A stretch of 64,000 bases of DNA from Sorlinia euscelidii (GTDB taxonomy: Bacteria > Pseudomonadota > Alphaproteobacteria > Acetobacterales > Acetobacteraceae): assembly GCF_036452155.1 (NCBI RefSeq), contig NZ_JAWJZY010000002.1; one strand, given 5' to 3'. The translations under genes were made by a program, and so were the position numbers. Every line of letters begins with the position of its first letter. Within the stretch, counting starts at the first letter, position 1. A model generated the notes under the pieces. That model ran no database searches. It was not told where the DNA came from and worked only from the letters and a program-made list of their open reading frames with translations. Below are positions 38,319 through 46,589 of this stretch, one piece after another.

Positions 38319-39518
38319 TCAGGGAAGCAGGATGGTCGCGACGGCCGTCGCCGCAATCCCTTCTTCCCGCCCTGTAAAGCCGAGGCGCTCAGACGTCGTT
38401 GCCTTGACGGAAATCCGCTCCATATCGACCTCGAGTAAGGATGCAAGCCGTGCGCGCATCGCCGCGACATGCGGCCCGATTTTAGGGCGCTCACAGATAA
38501 TGGTGATGTCGGCATTAATGAGGCGGCCGCCGCGCTCACGGATGCGCTGCCCCGCATGGATGAGGAAACGGGCCGAGTCCATATCCTTCCATTCATCCTT
38601 CGAAGGCGGGAAGTGATAGCCGATATCACCTTCAGATAAAGCGCCGTAAATCGCGTCGCATAAAGTGTGAATCCCCACATCGGCGTCAGAATGCCCGGCA
38701 AGGCCGCGTTCATGCGGGATTTTAACGCCGCAAATGATCAGATCACGGTCATCCGCGAAAGCATGAACATCGTAACCAAGTCCTGTGCGCGGGCAGGGGG
38801 GCGTGCCCAGTAATCTCTCCAATCGCACCAGGTCCTCCGCTTGGGTGAGTTTGATATTATCTTCATCGCCCGGGACGATGGCCACCGCTTCACCTGCTGC
38901 CTCAAATAAGGCGGCGTCGTCGGTTTCCGACCGCTCATGCTGCCTGTGATGGGCCAGAAGAGCCGCGAAGTGAAAACCCTGAGGGGTTTGCGCGCGGTGA
39001 AGATTCGCCCGGTCAATTGTGCCTTGGATAATGTCGCCTTCAACACGTTTGAGGGTGTCGGCGAGTTTGACGGCCGGGATGGCGGCTTTAAAACGCTGGA
39101 GGGCATCGAGAACGCCCTGGGTCACGTCATGCGGCACGTAGGGGCGTGCACCATCATGGACAAGCACATAGTCGGGAGGGGTTTCAAGCGCCGCCAGGGC
39201 CTCCAGCCCGGCGCGGACACTATCCTGCCTTTCTGCCCCGCCTGGTACAGGCGGGAGGGTCGGTAAACCGTCAAGAACCTGGGAGAGCGCCGCCGCGTCA
39301 CCAATAGGCTGGATCACATCGGCAAAAGGCAGAAGCGCCTCAGCGGCATGGCGGATGACCGGCTTGCCATCGAACAGCCAATATTGCTTCGGGAGATCCG
39401 CGGCATTTCTGGCCGCGCCATCGAAGGCCGACATGCCGCCTTTTGAAACGAGGCGTTCCAGCCCGGAGGCAAAGCGACGACCGGTACCGGCCGCAAGAAG
39501 AATGACGGCTACTCGCAT
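38319..39518 (-). CDS. ispDF: Bifunctional IspD/IspF isoprenoid enzyme
   Basis: The fused enzyme performs two steps of the MEP pathway: CTP-dependent formation of CDP-methylerythritol (IspD) and cyclisation to the 2,4-cyclodiphosphate (IspF). IspD covers about residues 1-240 (LLAAGTGRRF, LPKQYWLFDGKP, VLVHDGARPYVP); IspF follows (TGLGYDVHAF with the metal Asp/His, GHSDADVGIHTLCDAIYGAL, KATTSERLGFTGREEGIAA). Between the GTGRRF loop and PKQY there are about 25 extra residues. The fusion is typical of many alphaproteobacteria. It converges with atp12. Confidence 0.96.
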   Translation of the reverse strand: MRVAVILLAAGTGRRFASGLERLVSKGGMSAFDGAARNAADLPKQYWLFDGKPVIRHAAEALLPFADVIQPIGDAAALSQVLDGLPTLPPVPGGAERQDSVRAGLEALAALETPPDYVLVHDGARPYVPHDVTQGVLDALQRFKAAIPAVKLADTLKRVEGDIIQGTIDRANLHRAQTPQGFHFAALLAHHRQHERSETDDAALFEAAGEAVAIVPGDEDNIKLTQAEDLVRLERLLGTPPCPRTGLGYDVHAFADDRDLIICGVKIPHERGLAGHSDADVGIHTLCDAIYGALSEGDIGYHFPPSKDEWKDMDSARFLIHAGQRIRERGGRLINADITIICERPKIGPHVAAMRARLASLLEVDMERISVKATTSERLGFTGREEGIAATAVATILLP

Positions 39519-39613
39519 GGCTCATGCAATGCTTGTTTGTCCCGCATTCGTCAAGAGGTGAAGCATGATGCCCTGTCCTCACGACATCGGGGCGAAGTTT
39601 CTTTGCTTTTCGT

Positions 39614-39647
39614 AAAAAAGGCCGGTGCAGCTCTCGCCACACCGGCC
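39614..39647 (-). terminator. Rho-independent terminator after the sugar porter gene
   Basis: On the minus strand a perfect 8-bp stem (GGCCGGTG at 39647-39640 with CACCGGCC at 39627-39620) is followed by TTTTTT. It lies 26 bp after the stop of the sugar porter gene. Confidence 0.85.
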
Positions 39648-39672
39648 CGCCTGGCCTCAATGGGAGGTCAGT

Positions 39673-41082
39673 TTACTGCCCGATATCGCGCAGCCGGATA
39701 CCGCGGCGCAATTTCGATTCAATGCTTTCGAGCGAGACATCCTTCGTTTCAGGCACGAAGCTCTGTGTAAAGATGATAAAGGCCGCATTGAGCGCGGCGA
39801 AAAGCCACATCGTATTCCCCGCGCCCAGCATGGAGAGTAAAGGCAGGAAGGTCAGCCCGATGACAAAATTGGTCGACCAGTTGGAGAATGTCGAGCATGT
39901 CACGCCGAAATCCCGGCCTTTGAGAGGTTGGATCTCAGAGCACAGCACCCAGATCATCGGGCCGGCAGAGGAGGCGAACCCGACGATGAAGAGCAGCAGG
40001 AAGCCGACAGAGAGGTAAGGCAGAATCGGCGACGTATCCACCCCGATTGTCAGAAGGACAGCAAGTCCACCCATGCCCAGCGCCATCGCGAAAAACCCGA
40101 CCGTGAGGAGTCTGCGGCGGCCGAAATTATCCGCGTAACCAATGGCGATAAAGGTTGCAAGGCAGTTGACGAGCCCAACAATCGCGGTGCTCCATAAAGC
40201 CCCATCCTGACCGAAGCCTGAGCTTTCAAAAATGGTGGGTGCGAAATACATGACCGCGTTGATACCTGTCAGCTGCTGCACAAGCTGCAACACAATGCCG
40301 AGGAAGACGGCGCGACGGAAATTCCCGTCCTGCAAAAACATACCGAAACCACGCTGGCTTTTTTTGATCTCAAGCTGTTCCTTGATGTCCTCAACTTCAC
40401 GCGAAACTTCAGACTGGGATTCGCGCAGGTCATGCAGCACGGCGAGGGCTTCCTTTTCCCGTCCGCGCAGCATCAGCCAACGCGGGCTGTCGGGCAGGAA
40501 GAATGCACCGATGAAGAAAAGTATTCCGGGGACCGCGACAATCCCGAGCATCATCCGCCAGGCGCCCCAATAGGCGAGGATCGCGTCCGAGACGAAAGCG
40601 AGGAGGATGCCGATCGTGACCATGAGCTGGTAGGTTGAGATCAACCCGCCACGGCGACGCTCATCAGCGACTTCCGAAATGTAAAGCGGGGCGACAAAGC
40701 TCGCGACGCCGACGGCGAGGCCCAGCACTGCCCGCGCCACCATAAGGAAAATGGCGGAGGGGGCGAAGGCACAGAGTAGTGAACCGAGAACGAATAGAAA
40801 AGCGCTGATGATGAGCGCCATGCGTCGCCCCAGATGAAGCGAGATCGGGTTGGCGCCAAGGGCGCCGGCCATCGCGCCGAACATCATGAAGCTGACGATG
40901 AGCCCTTGTTCCGTGTTCGAGGCATTGAATTCATGCGCTATGAATTGACGTGCACCAGAGATGACGCCGATATCGAGCCCAAACATCAAGCCTGCAATTG
41001 ATGCGAGAAGTGCTGCGAATAGCATCCGCCCGGCGAGCGGACGGTGCGAAGGTTCGGCTGCCGCCTGGTCTATATCACTCAA
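39673..41082 (-). CDS. Sugar porter family MFS transporter
   Basis: A 469-residue, 12-helix major facilitator of the sugar porter subfamily, most likely a sugar:proton symporter like GalP or XylE. Motifs: MFGLDIGVISGA in helix 1, the LGRRMAL loop between helices 2 and 3, YISEVADERRRGGLISTYQL, PDSPRWLML and QQLTGINAVMYFAPTIF in helix 7, and VPETKDVSLE at the C-terminus. The exact sugar is not readable. It is monocistronic, with its own terminator and a 338-bp upstream region. Confidence 0.9.
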   Translation of the reverse strand: MSDIDQAAAEPSHRPLAGRMLFAALLASIAGLMFGLDIGVISGARQFIAHEFNASNTEQGLIVSFMMFGAMAGALGANPISLHLGRRMALIISAFLFVLGSLLCAFAPSAIFLMVARAVLGLAVGVASFVAPLYISEVADERRRGGLISTYQLMVTIGILLAFVSDAILAYWGAWRMMLGIVAVPGILFFIGAFFLPDSPRWLMLRGREKEALAVLHDLRESQSEVSREVEDIKEQLEIKKSQRGFGMFLQDGNFRRAVFLGIVLQLVQQLTGINAVMYFAPTIFESSGFGQDGALWSTAIVGLVNCLATFIAIGYADNFGRRRLLTVGFFAMALGMGGLAVLLTIGVDTSPILPYLSVGFLLLFIVGFASSAGPMIWVLCSEIQPLKGRDFGVTCSTFSNWSTNFVIGLTFLPLLSMLGAGNTMWLFAALNAAFIIFTQSFVPETKDVSLESIESKLRRGIRLRDIGQ

Positions 41083-41420
41083 AACGAATATCCTTATTTT
41101 TCAAGGGAAGTGGTCGGCCCGGTCAGGCACGTCCCACACGGCGCAATAATCAACAACCAATGATGCCTATAACACATAATTCACACGGAAAACATGACTT
41201 TCACGTGATGAGCGCGTCAGGGAGGGGGATGGTTGCAACGTGGCGTCTTTTAACGCTTTTTAAGAAGTTCAAGGGTCTGGACGGGTCGCATCATGATCAT
41301 TCCATACCTAAAATTTAACATTTAAATGTTTTATTTTATCACGTCGCCGGACGTCACGTCGGTTATGTTGTGATTCCGCCTGAGGGGCGCGTGCTCCCGG
41401 GGCAGGGCAGCCCTTGCAAC
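41083..41420 (-). other. Intergenic region, 338 bp
   Basis: No gene seen. It should hold the promoter of the sugar porter gene. An AT-rich block contains a perfect 14-bp palindrome, AACATTTAAATGTT, at 41317-41330, a possible operator. No terminator for apaG is evident. Confidence 0.4.
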
Positions 41421-41894
41421 CTAATGGATTGTCGCTTTGTAATGCGGGCTGTCGAGACTGAAAGTCGGGACGAGCACGTCAAATCGTTGCCCGGTCGAGG
41501 GAATAATGACGTGATAAGTGCCCTGCATAATGCCTGATGGCGTATGCAGGGCGGCGCCGGATGTATATTCAAAGACGGCGCCGCTTGCGATAATCGGCTG
41601 CTCACCAATGATCCCTTCGCCATGAACATGATCAGATCGGCCACTCCCATCTGTGATGCACCAATGACGACTTAGAATCTGGATGGTTTGAGCGCCGTTA
41701 TTTTCAACCTGAATGGTGTAGGCCCAGACATAGCGATGCTCATCCGGCGCGGATTGATCATCCAGCCAGAAAGGACGCACGGTAACGACGATATCGCCGG
41801 TGCGCGCTTCGAACGCGGGGTGAGCGTCGAGAATATCCGAAAACTCACCACTGGTTTGCGGGAGAAGCCCCGAGCTGGAGTCACGATCTGCCAT
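41421..41894 (-). CDS. apaG: ApaG (DUF525) family protein
   Basis: The 157-residue protein has the ApaG domain: YVWAYTIQVENNGAQTIQILSRHW, TDGSGRSDHVHGEGIIGEQP, EYTSGAALHTPSGIMQGTYH. The domain is an Fn3-like beta sandwich shared with eukaryotic FBXO3; its bacterial role is unsettled. It follows metZ by 43 bp on the same strand and is probably cotranscribed, as in several alphaproteobacteria. Confidence 0.93.
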   Translation of the reverse strand: MADRDSSSGLLPQTSGEFSDILDAHPAFEARTGDIVVTVRPFWLDDQSAPDEHRYVWAYTIQVENNGAQTIQILSRHWCITDGSGRSDHVHGEGIIGEQPIIASGAVFEYTSGAALHTPSGIMQGTYHVIIPSTGQRFDVLVPTFSLDSPHYKATIH

Positions 41895-41937
41895 AAGCGC
41901 GTTTTAGCTTCTGAGTTCGATGGAATGCAACGAATCT

Positions 41938-43125
41938 TTAATGATCCATTTCATCCAGCGCCTGAGCGAGATCCGCGATCAGATCGTCACTCTCCTCCAA
42001 CCCGATAGACAGGCGTAGCACGGCCTCGGTAATCCCGAGCCGGGCGCGATCTTCCGCTGGCACGCGCATATGGGTTGTCGAGGCCGGATGTGTGATCAGA
42101 CTACGGGAGTCGCCCAGATTATTTGAGATGGCGATAAGCTTGAGCGCATTCATGAATCGAAAGGCCTTTTCTTGATCACCCCGCAGTTCAAACGCGATGA
42201 GGCTGCCGCCGTGACTCATCTGCTGACGGATGAGGGACGCGGCGGGGTGATCCGCGCGCCCGGGGTAATGCAACGCTTGGATCGCTTTATGCCCGGCGAG
42301 GAATTCCGCCACGCGGGCCGCGCTTGACGCCATGGCGCGGTCACGAAGGGGAAGGGTCTCAAGCCCTTTCAGCAGGACCCACGCGTTGAAGGGCGACAGG
42401 CTGTTGCCCGTATTCCGTGTAAAAGGCTGCACGACATCTTTGATCCAATCCGCTTTTCCCAAAATGGCGCCGCCAAGGACGCGACCCTGGCCGTCAATAT
42501 GCTTCGTGCAGGAATAGAGAACGACATCCGCGCCAAGTGACAATGGTTTCTGCCCGATGGGCGACGCAAAAACATTATCTACCATCAGAAGCGCCCCCGC
42601 ACGATTCGACAGGTCAGCAATTTTTCGGATATCGATGATATCGAGCATCGGGTTGGACGGGGTTTCGATCAACACGGCTGATGTTGGCACGGATAAGGCG
42701 TCTTCCCAACCTGCCGCATCATGGACGTCGACAAAGACAGTCTCGATCCCGTAACGCGGAAGCAGCGTCGCGATGATCCAGTGGCAGGACCCGAACAGGG
42801 CGCGTGAAGCGACGACCCGGTCACCCGATTTGGCATGCGCTAAAAGCGCGGAAGAGATAGCCCCCATCCCCGTTGAGGTGACGATACAGGCCTCAGCGCC
42901 TTCAAGCCGCGCAAGGCGATCCTGTAAAGCATCCGTTGTCGGGTTACCGAAACGGGAATATTGGAAATGATTTTCCTCCCCTCTGAAAGTTGCGGCGGCC
43001 TGCTCCGCACTATCGTAAACGAAGCCGGAAGTCAGGAAGATGGCTTCACTCGTCTCACCATGCGGTGTGCGGTCAAGATCCGCATGGAGGAGGGATGTTG
43101 TCAGGCCGAATTGATGGGATTTCAT
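41938..43125 (-). CDS. metZ: O-succinylhomoserine sulfhydrylase
   Basis: MetZ makes homocysteine from O-succinylhomoserine and sulfide in methionine synthesis, using pyridoxal phosphate. The 395-residue protein is a Cys/Met-metabolism PLP enzyme: YSRFGNPTTDALQDRLARLEG, the cofactor-binding STGMGAIS, VDNVFASP and the Schiff-base lysine in YSCTKHIDGQGRVLGG. I chose ATG 43125 (MKSHQFGLTTSLLHAD) over the start 12 codons upstream. A SAM-II riboswitch lies 70-130 bp upstream, which agrees with a methionine gene and argues for MetZ over cystathionine gamma-synthase. Confidence 0.9.
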   Translation of the reverse strand: MKSHQFGLTTSLLHADLDRTPHGETSEAIFLTSGFVYDSAEQAAATFRGEENHFQYSRFGNPTTDALQDRLARLEGAEACIVTSTGMGAISSALLAHAKSGDRVVASRALFGSCHWIIATLLPRYGIETVFVDVHDAAGWEDALSVPTSAVLIETPSNPMLDIIDIRKIADLSNRAGALLMVDNVFASPIGQKPLSLGADVVLYSCTKHIDGQGRVLGGAILGKADWIKDVVQPFTRNTGNSLSPFNAWVLLKGLETLPLRDRAMASSAARVAEFLAGHKAIQALHYPGRADHPAASLIRQQMSHGGSLIAFELRGDQEKAFRFMNALKLIAISNNLGDSRSLITHPASTTHMRVPAEDRARLGITEAVLRLSIGLEESDDLIADLAQALDEMDH

Positions 43126-43195
43126 AGCAGGAAACACTCCAAAATGGGCGTCAGACGCCATTCTGGCCGTGGAAAGCCGAGATCACTTGCGTGAT

Positions 43196-43252
43196 ACGGG
43201 CCTCTTTAGCGCAATTTATTTTACCTCGCTGCAAGCCGGCCTTCCAAATGAC
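43196..43252 (-). promoter_or_regulatory. SAM-II riboswitch upstream of metZ
   Basis: On the minus strand the leader contains CATTTGGAAGGCCGGCTTGC, then AGCGAGGTAAAATAAATTG and CGCTAAAGAGGCC. This matches from memory the conserved SAM-II (metA motif) core: CCGGCUUGCAGC, an A-rich joining segment and GCUAAA(G/A)AGG forming the pseudoknot. GGCC near the start can pair with the final GGCC. SAM-II is known from alphaproteobacterial met genes and lowers expression when S-adenosylmethionine is bound, usually by hiding the start region. Confidence 0.85.
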
Positions 43253-43368
43253 GAGGGTCATCGCATTAGCTGCGTGACACGGCCATATGAGCAAGCTTCG
43301 CGGGCGACGTCAATGCACGTTGCGCCGCGCTTGTGCGGATGAGGCGTTTCATGTAGGTAAATGCCCAT

Positions 43369-43442
43369 GCGGGTGTAGTTCAATGGTAGAACGGCAGCTT
43401 CCCAAGCTGCATACGAGGGTTCGATTCCCTTCGCCCGCTCCA
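43369..43442 (+). tRNA. tRNA-Gly (anticodon CCC)
   Basis: A complete 74-nt cloverleaf with encoded CCA: acceptor GCGGGTG (43369-43375) with CGCCCGC (43432-43438), anticodon stem GCAGC/GCTGC, loop TTCCCAA, T-loop GGTTCGATTCC. The acceptor pair T43374-G43433 is a wobble. The 3' 46 bases belong to the island's attL; the displaced copy at the right island end has A at the corresponding place (56079), which would pair perfectly. Confidence 0.95.
43397..43442 (+). repeat. attL: 3' half of tRNA-Gly
   Basis: The 46-bp sequence from the anticodon arm to CCA is repeated at 56043-56088 with a single difference (G43433 versus A56079). Sequence similarity, though diverged, continues about 100 bp past both copies. 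Confidence 0.9.
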
Positions 43443-43550
43443 TATTTCCCGGGAAAATTTGTGTTGAAAAGCTATATGCCGCAAGGGATTCGGGTTAAGA
43501 TGTAAATCTGTTATATTACAAACCTAAAAAAGCAAAGGATTTCAGCCGTG

Positions 43551-43580
43551 GAGCCCTATTTGAGCCCTAGTTCAGCCCTA
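43551..43580 (+). promoter_or_regulatory. Probable integrase arm-type sites, left end
   Basis: Three direct copies of (G/C)AGCCCTA start at 43551, 43562 and 43573, exactly 11 bp apart (about one helical turn), 108 bp inside attL. The same motif clusters inside attR at 55912-55961. The arrangement is that of arm-type binding sites of tyrosine integrases. Confidence 0.6.
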
Positions 43581-43607
43581 CAAGGCTTCAGAACAGACGT
43601 CGGAAAA

Positions 43608-43823
43608 TCACAGGAAACAGCCCCTCACCCAGCGCAACTTTATCGTCAGGTTGAATGGGAAATGATCGGCGTCCGCCGTGCTGCAAAAATCTTCAACGAG
43701 GATGTTCAGACCGCCACCGAACAAGGGCGCTTGCATGAGATCGGCGCGGGGAGGGTGCTCTTCAAACGCCTCGCGCACCGCCTGATCCCAATGCTCGAAG
43801 GGGATGTCAGGGGCAATTTGCAA
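43608..43823 (-). CDS. Small hypothetical protein downstream of the tail fibre
   Basis: A 71-codon frame starting at TTG, 44 bp after the tail-fibre gene on the same strand (IAPDIPFEHWDQAVREAFEE, then LFGGGLNILVEDF). No recognised family and no clear ribosome binding site; in-frame stop codons lie just upstream, so it may be the remnant of a tail gene. Confidence 0.3.
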   Translation of the reverse strand: MQIAPDIPFEHWDQAVREAFEEHPPRADLMQAPLFGGGLNILVEDFCSTADADHFPFNLTIKLRWVRGCFL

Positions 43824-43867
43824 GACGTGGCAGCGATGAGGGGGCGTTCAGGGATTCGCCCTAAACT

Positions 43868-44737
43868 TCACGCCGCGCCTCTCGCATCTTTTGCGGATGA
43901 TGTGGAGAACTCGGCGCGCGTTGGGCGGTCATTGAGCAGATTCCGGATATTTAAGAGGTCTTGCCCGTCATTGAGGAAGCGCCCATTCGGGGAGTAACAA
44001 TGGCCGTCATTTCGGAACTCAAAATGATGCCTGCCTCCGTTATAATCAATGTGCGCGATGAGTGTGCCCGAATATTCGCCCGCGATATCAAAGTTGTAGA
44101 TCTCGGTGCGCTCTTGGGCATAGGGGCCATTCGTGGCGAGGCAGCCGCTTGAATAGGCGCTGCCGGGCGTCGTTGATCCGGTGTAAAGCTTGTTGAGGAC
44201 GAGGTCGCCGTCACTGCCAATATTGCCGTGGACATTGATGGCCCCCGTGAAGGTGTCGCCCGCTTTCTTAGCGAAAAGCCCGTTTGCCCAGCTTTGGAGT
44301 GCGCTCATCTTTTCACTGAGCAGGCGTGTGACCTGACTCAAGGGCGTGGCCTGATTGTCAGATTGCGCCTCTTTAAGGTCTTTCAGCGCGTGTCCCCCGG
44401 CGCTCTTATCGTCGCCCCAGGCGGCACCATTGGCGTCCTTGACGGCTTTGACCAGCCCCTCGGCGAGTTGCTCGACATTGACAGCGTCCGTATTGGCTTC
44501 CCCCTTGACAATGCCGGTAAGCTTATGCCCGGTAAAGTCAGAAGCACCAAATTTGCCCGAGGCAAGCTTATCGAGCGTTTCTGAGGAGGCGGCGAGGGGC
44601 GTCGTAAAGTTGGGGAAGGTCTTTTTGAGGATCGCTTTAATGAGGCGGATGTGATCACCCGACTGCGAGACGAGATCGGTGGTTTTAGGGTTGGACTCAT
44701 CCAATTGCCCGATGTTCTGGGCGGTCTCTAAAGGCAA
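43868..44737 (-). CDS. Phage tail fibre-like protein
   Basis: The 289-residue protein begins MPLETAQNIGQLDESNPKTT followed by HIRLIKAILKKTFPNF, the N-terminal block found in many prophage tail fibres. Next come an Ala/Lys-rich coiled stretch and FAKKAGDTFTGAINVHGNIG, a classic tail-fibre repeat motif, and then a receptor-type C-terminal domain. The start is TTG, supported by GAGGT six bases upstream. No other tail genes are nearby, so the gene looks like cargo or a remnant. Confidence 0.82.
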   Translation of the reverse strand: MPLETAQNIGQLDESNPKTTDLVSQSGDHIRLIKAILKKTFPNFTTPLAASSETLDKLASGKFGASDFTGHKLTGIVKGEANTDAVNVEQLAEGLVKAVKDANGAAWGDDKSAGGHALKDLKEAQSDNQATPLSQVTRLLSEKMSALQSWANGLFAKKAGDTFTGAINVHGNIGSDGDLVLNKLYTGSTTPGSAYSSGCLATNGPYAQERTEIYNFDIAGEYSGTLIAHIDYNGGRHHFEFRNDGHCYSPNGRFLNDGQDLLNIRNLLNDRPTRAEFSTSSAKDARGAA

Positions 44738-45168
44738 GGCACCTCACTTGAACTGAAAATCTTGGGAGCGGACATGTTGGAAAAAGCCGGGAAATATCAA
44801 CACCAACAACAACAGCTTTAACCGATTTTTTGAAAGGATTTTTAAAAACCCCCCAGGGGTCCCCGGAAACCGACGAAAGGACGTCGGCAAGCGCGTCAGT
44901 CGAGCCCTAAACGAGCCTCAAAATCTCAGCGATGCGGGAGAAAACGAGGCTGGATAAGGGTTTTGTGGGGGAGGCAGGAGCTTTCAAAGCTTCTGAGGGG
45001 GTTGGAAAGGGCGGTTTTGAGCGTGTCTTGAGAGGTATACGCAAAATCGCCAAGTCAGGGCGGGATGCATGTCTTTGAAAAAGAAAAATCGGACGTTGCC
45101 CCGGCCACGTAACTGCGAGAGTCATAGGTGATACCGGGGCTTTCCAGGCAATGGTGGGCGACGAAAAG
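44738..45168. other. Gene-poor stretch, 431 bp
   Basis: It lies between the tail-fibre gene and the DUF2335 gene. A 92-codon minus-strand frame (44907-45185) is rich in Pro and Ser and resembles no family, so I do not call it. A motif GAGCCCTAAACGAGCCTC at 44903-44920 recalls the arm-site motif. Confidence 0.35.
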
Positions 45169-45690
45169 TTAACGTTGCTTCTCATCCTCAGATGAAAGTA
45201 ATTTCCTCAAACTGATTGCCGCTGCTGGAGCGCTCACCGAAGCAGTTGCGATCGTTCCGCACAGAAAAGGATTCACGTGGAGGAGGGCAAGCACGCCTGC
45301 GGAAATGAGACCAGTCAACGACACAGCTAGAGTCACCAACACCGACGCCTTCTGAACCCAGCAAAACTCTTTAACTAGATGGTCTTCGCGAGCTGATCGC
45401 GCATTGTCCATGGTGAACCGATGCTCCTGCTCACGATTAATCCGATCAATTATTTGATAAGGGAGTTCTTTGAAGCCTGCATCGACATAATCTTTCAACA
45501 TGTCGGCCGAGGGATATGGCGACGAGGATATTTGCCTCACTGAAGCTTCAGCCTGAAAGCTCATCCCATAATCGGACTTTGCAGACTCTTTGGCGATAGC
45601 GGGGCCTACTAGGTTGGGATCAAGATGTCCCGACACCGTGTATCGAGGTGCATCCGACTTAACGGCGGAAGGTTTGGACTGAGGCTCCAT
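45169..45690 (-). CDS. DUF2335-like membrane protein
   Basis: The 173-residue protein has a proline- and Ser-rich N-terminus, then YPSADMLKDYVDAGFKEL and IDRINREQEHRFTMDNA, followed by two membrane helices (ASVLVTLAVSLTGLISAGVLALL and FLCGTIATASVSAPAAAISL). The P-x-ML-x-Y block, the EQEHR motif and paired helices match the DUF2335 family of predicted membrane proteins, common on mobile elements; its function is unknown. The start overlaps the preceding 80-residue gene by 32 bp. Confidence 0.72.
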   Translation of the reverse strand: MEPQSKPSAVKSDAPRYTVSGHLDPNLVGPAIAKESAKSDYGMSFQAEASVRQISSSPYPSADMLKDYVDAGFKELPYQIIDRINREQEHRFTMDNARSAREDHLVKEFCWVQKASVLVTLAVSLTGLISAGVLALLHVNPFLCGTIATASVSAPAAAISLRKLLSSEDEKQR

Positions 45691-45901
45691 TTAAGAATCC
45701 TGCCGATAAAGATGGGCGAAGCGAAGCTACAACTCTCTCCTTATCTGCTTGAAGATTCACTTGGTCAACAGACGGGTCTTGATAGATTGGTCTGGGTGGG
45801 AGCACTTGCTGCCTGACCGGAAAAAGATCGAACGCTGAGCTGACTCCGAAAAGAATGCTCGAAAAAAGATTCGATCCGATAGCGCGATCATATAAACTCA
45901 T
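45659..45901 (-). CDS. Small protein coupled to the DUF2335 gene
   Basis: The 80-residue protein starts MSLYDRAIGSNLFSSILFGV with AGGGGGAAG seven bases before the ATG, a strong ribosome binding site. The first 30 residues form an amphipathic or hydrophobic stretch; the rest is polar. Its 3' end overlaps the DUF2335 gene, so the two form a bicistronic unit. Family not recognised. Confidence 0.65.
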   Translation of the reverse strand: MSLYDRAIGSNLFSSILFGVSSAFDLFPVRQQVLPPRPIYQDPSVDQVNLQADKERVVASLRPSLSAGFLNGASVQTFRR

Positions 45902-46519
45902 AACACTTCCCCCTAGGCCTTGTTTTTGTTTGTTAGGGTTTGGCTGCCCGACATCGGCTCTGGCATTGTAACCCTTTTAGCAAACAACTCCAAGAAAGAC
46001 CTATCTCATGGAACCGATCTCGATTTGACGTCCCATTCATCCGATTAATTGTCAACCTTACTTGCAACATTTTTTCTCAGATGCGGGTTCCAGAAGCTGT
46101 AGTAAATTTGGGTAAATCCTTATTCCTCCCGCGTAAGACGTGATCGCTCAGTCAAGCCCTTGACCAGCCTCTTAAGCTGTTATCTAGATGACGAAGGTCA
46201 GCGGTGCCGACGCGAAAAACTGCTTGGCCTCCCCAGCCATCATAGGGCAACCATTTACTCGCACGGCCCTCAAGCTTCTTCGAATAGCCCTGAAAACGAC
46301 CGCTAATCAGACGAGAGCCACGTCGAGCCGACCAATCCCGACTCGGAGAGGTCCGCGCGACGACGACGACGTTGGTGGCACCGACCACGCTCGACCCATT
46401 CGACCACAAGAAAACCAAGACGAATCAATCAGTTAGGGGAGCGTGCAAGTAAATGGTTGCCCTGTGAAGCAAAGCCAAGCCAAAAAAAAAAGAAAAAAAC
46501 ATACTCAATATACTTACCA

Positions 46520-46589
46520 CCTCTGAGAGCCTCTCAACACCTCTCACCATCTCAAAGAGCCTCTAAAAACCTCTGAGAGTTTCTCAAGC
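46520..46589. repeat. Phased 10-bp tandem repeat
   Basis: CCTCT recurs at 46520, 46530, 46540, 46560 and 46570, with related units at 46550 and 46580, giving about seven degenerate units of CCTCTNANAN at exactly 10-bp spacing. Helical phasing suggests a protein-binding array or iteron-like element. Confidence 0.6.

Noticed and set aside
43548..43997. 149-codon plus-strand frame at the island's left end
   Set aside because: It starts in the arm-site array and runs antisense to the tail-fibre 3' end; the composition (Arg/Ser-rich tail) is that of a shadow frame.
44907..45185. 92-codon minus-strand frame after the DUF2335 gene
   Set aside because: Although its start overlaps the DUF2335 stop, the product is low-complexity Pro/Ser/Leu without a family and has no own ribosome binding site.
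46152..46418. 88-codon minus frame with a DGWGG-type motif
   Set aside because: An opposite frame of similar length covers the same DNA and neither has a ribosome binding site; possibly an old gene fragment, but not supportable.
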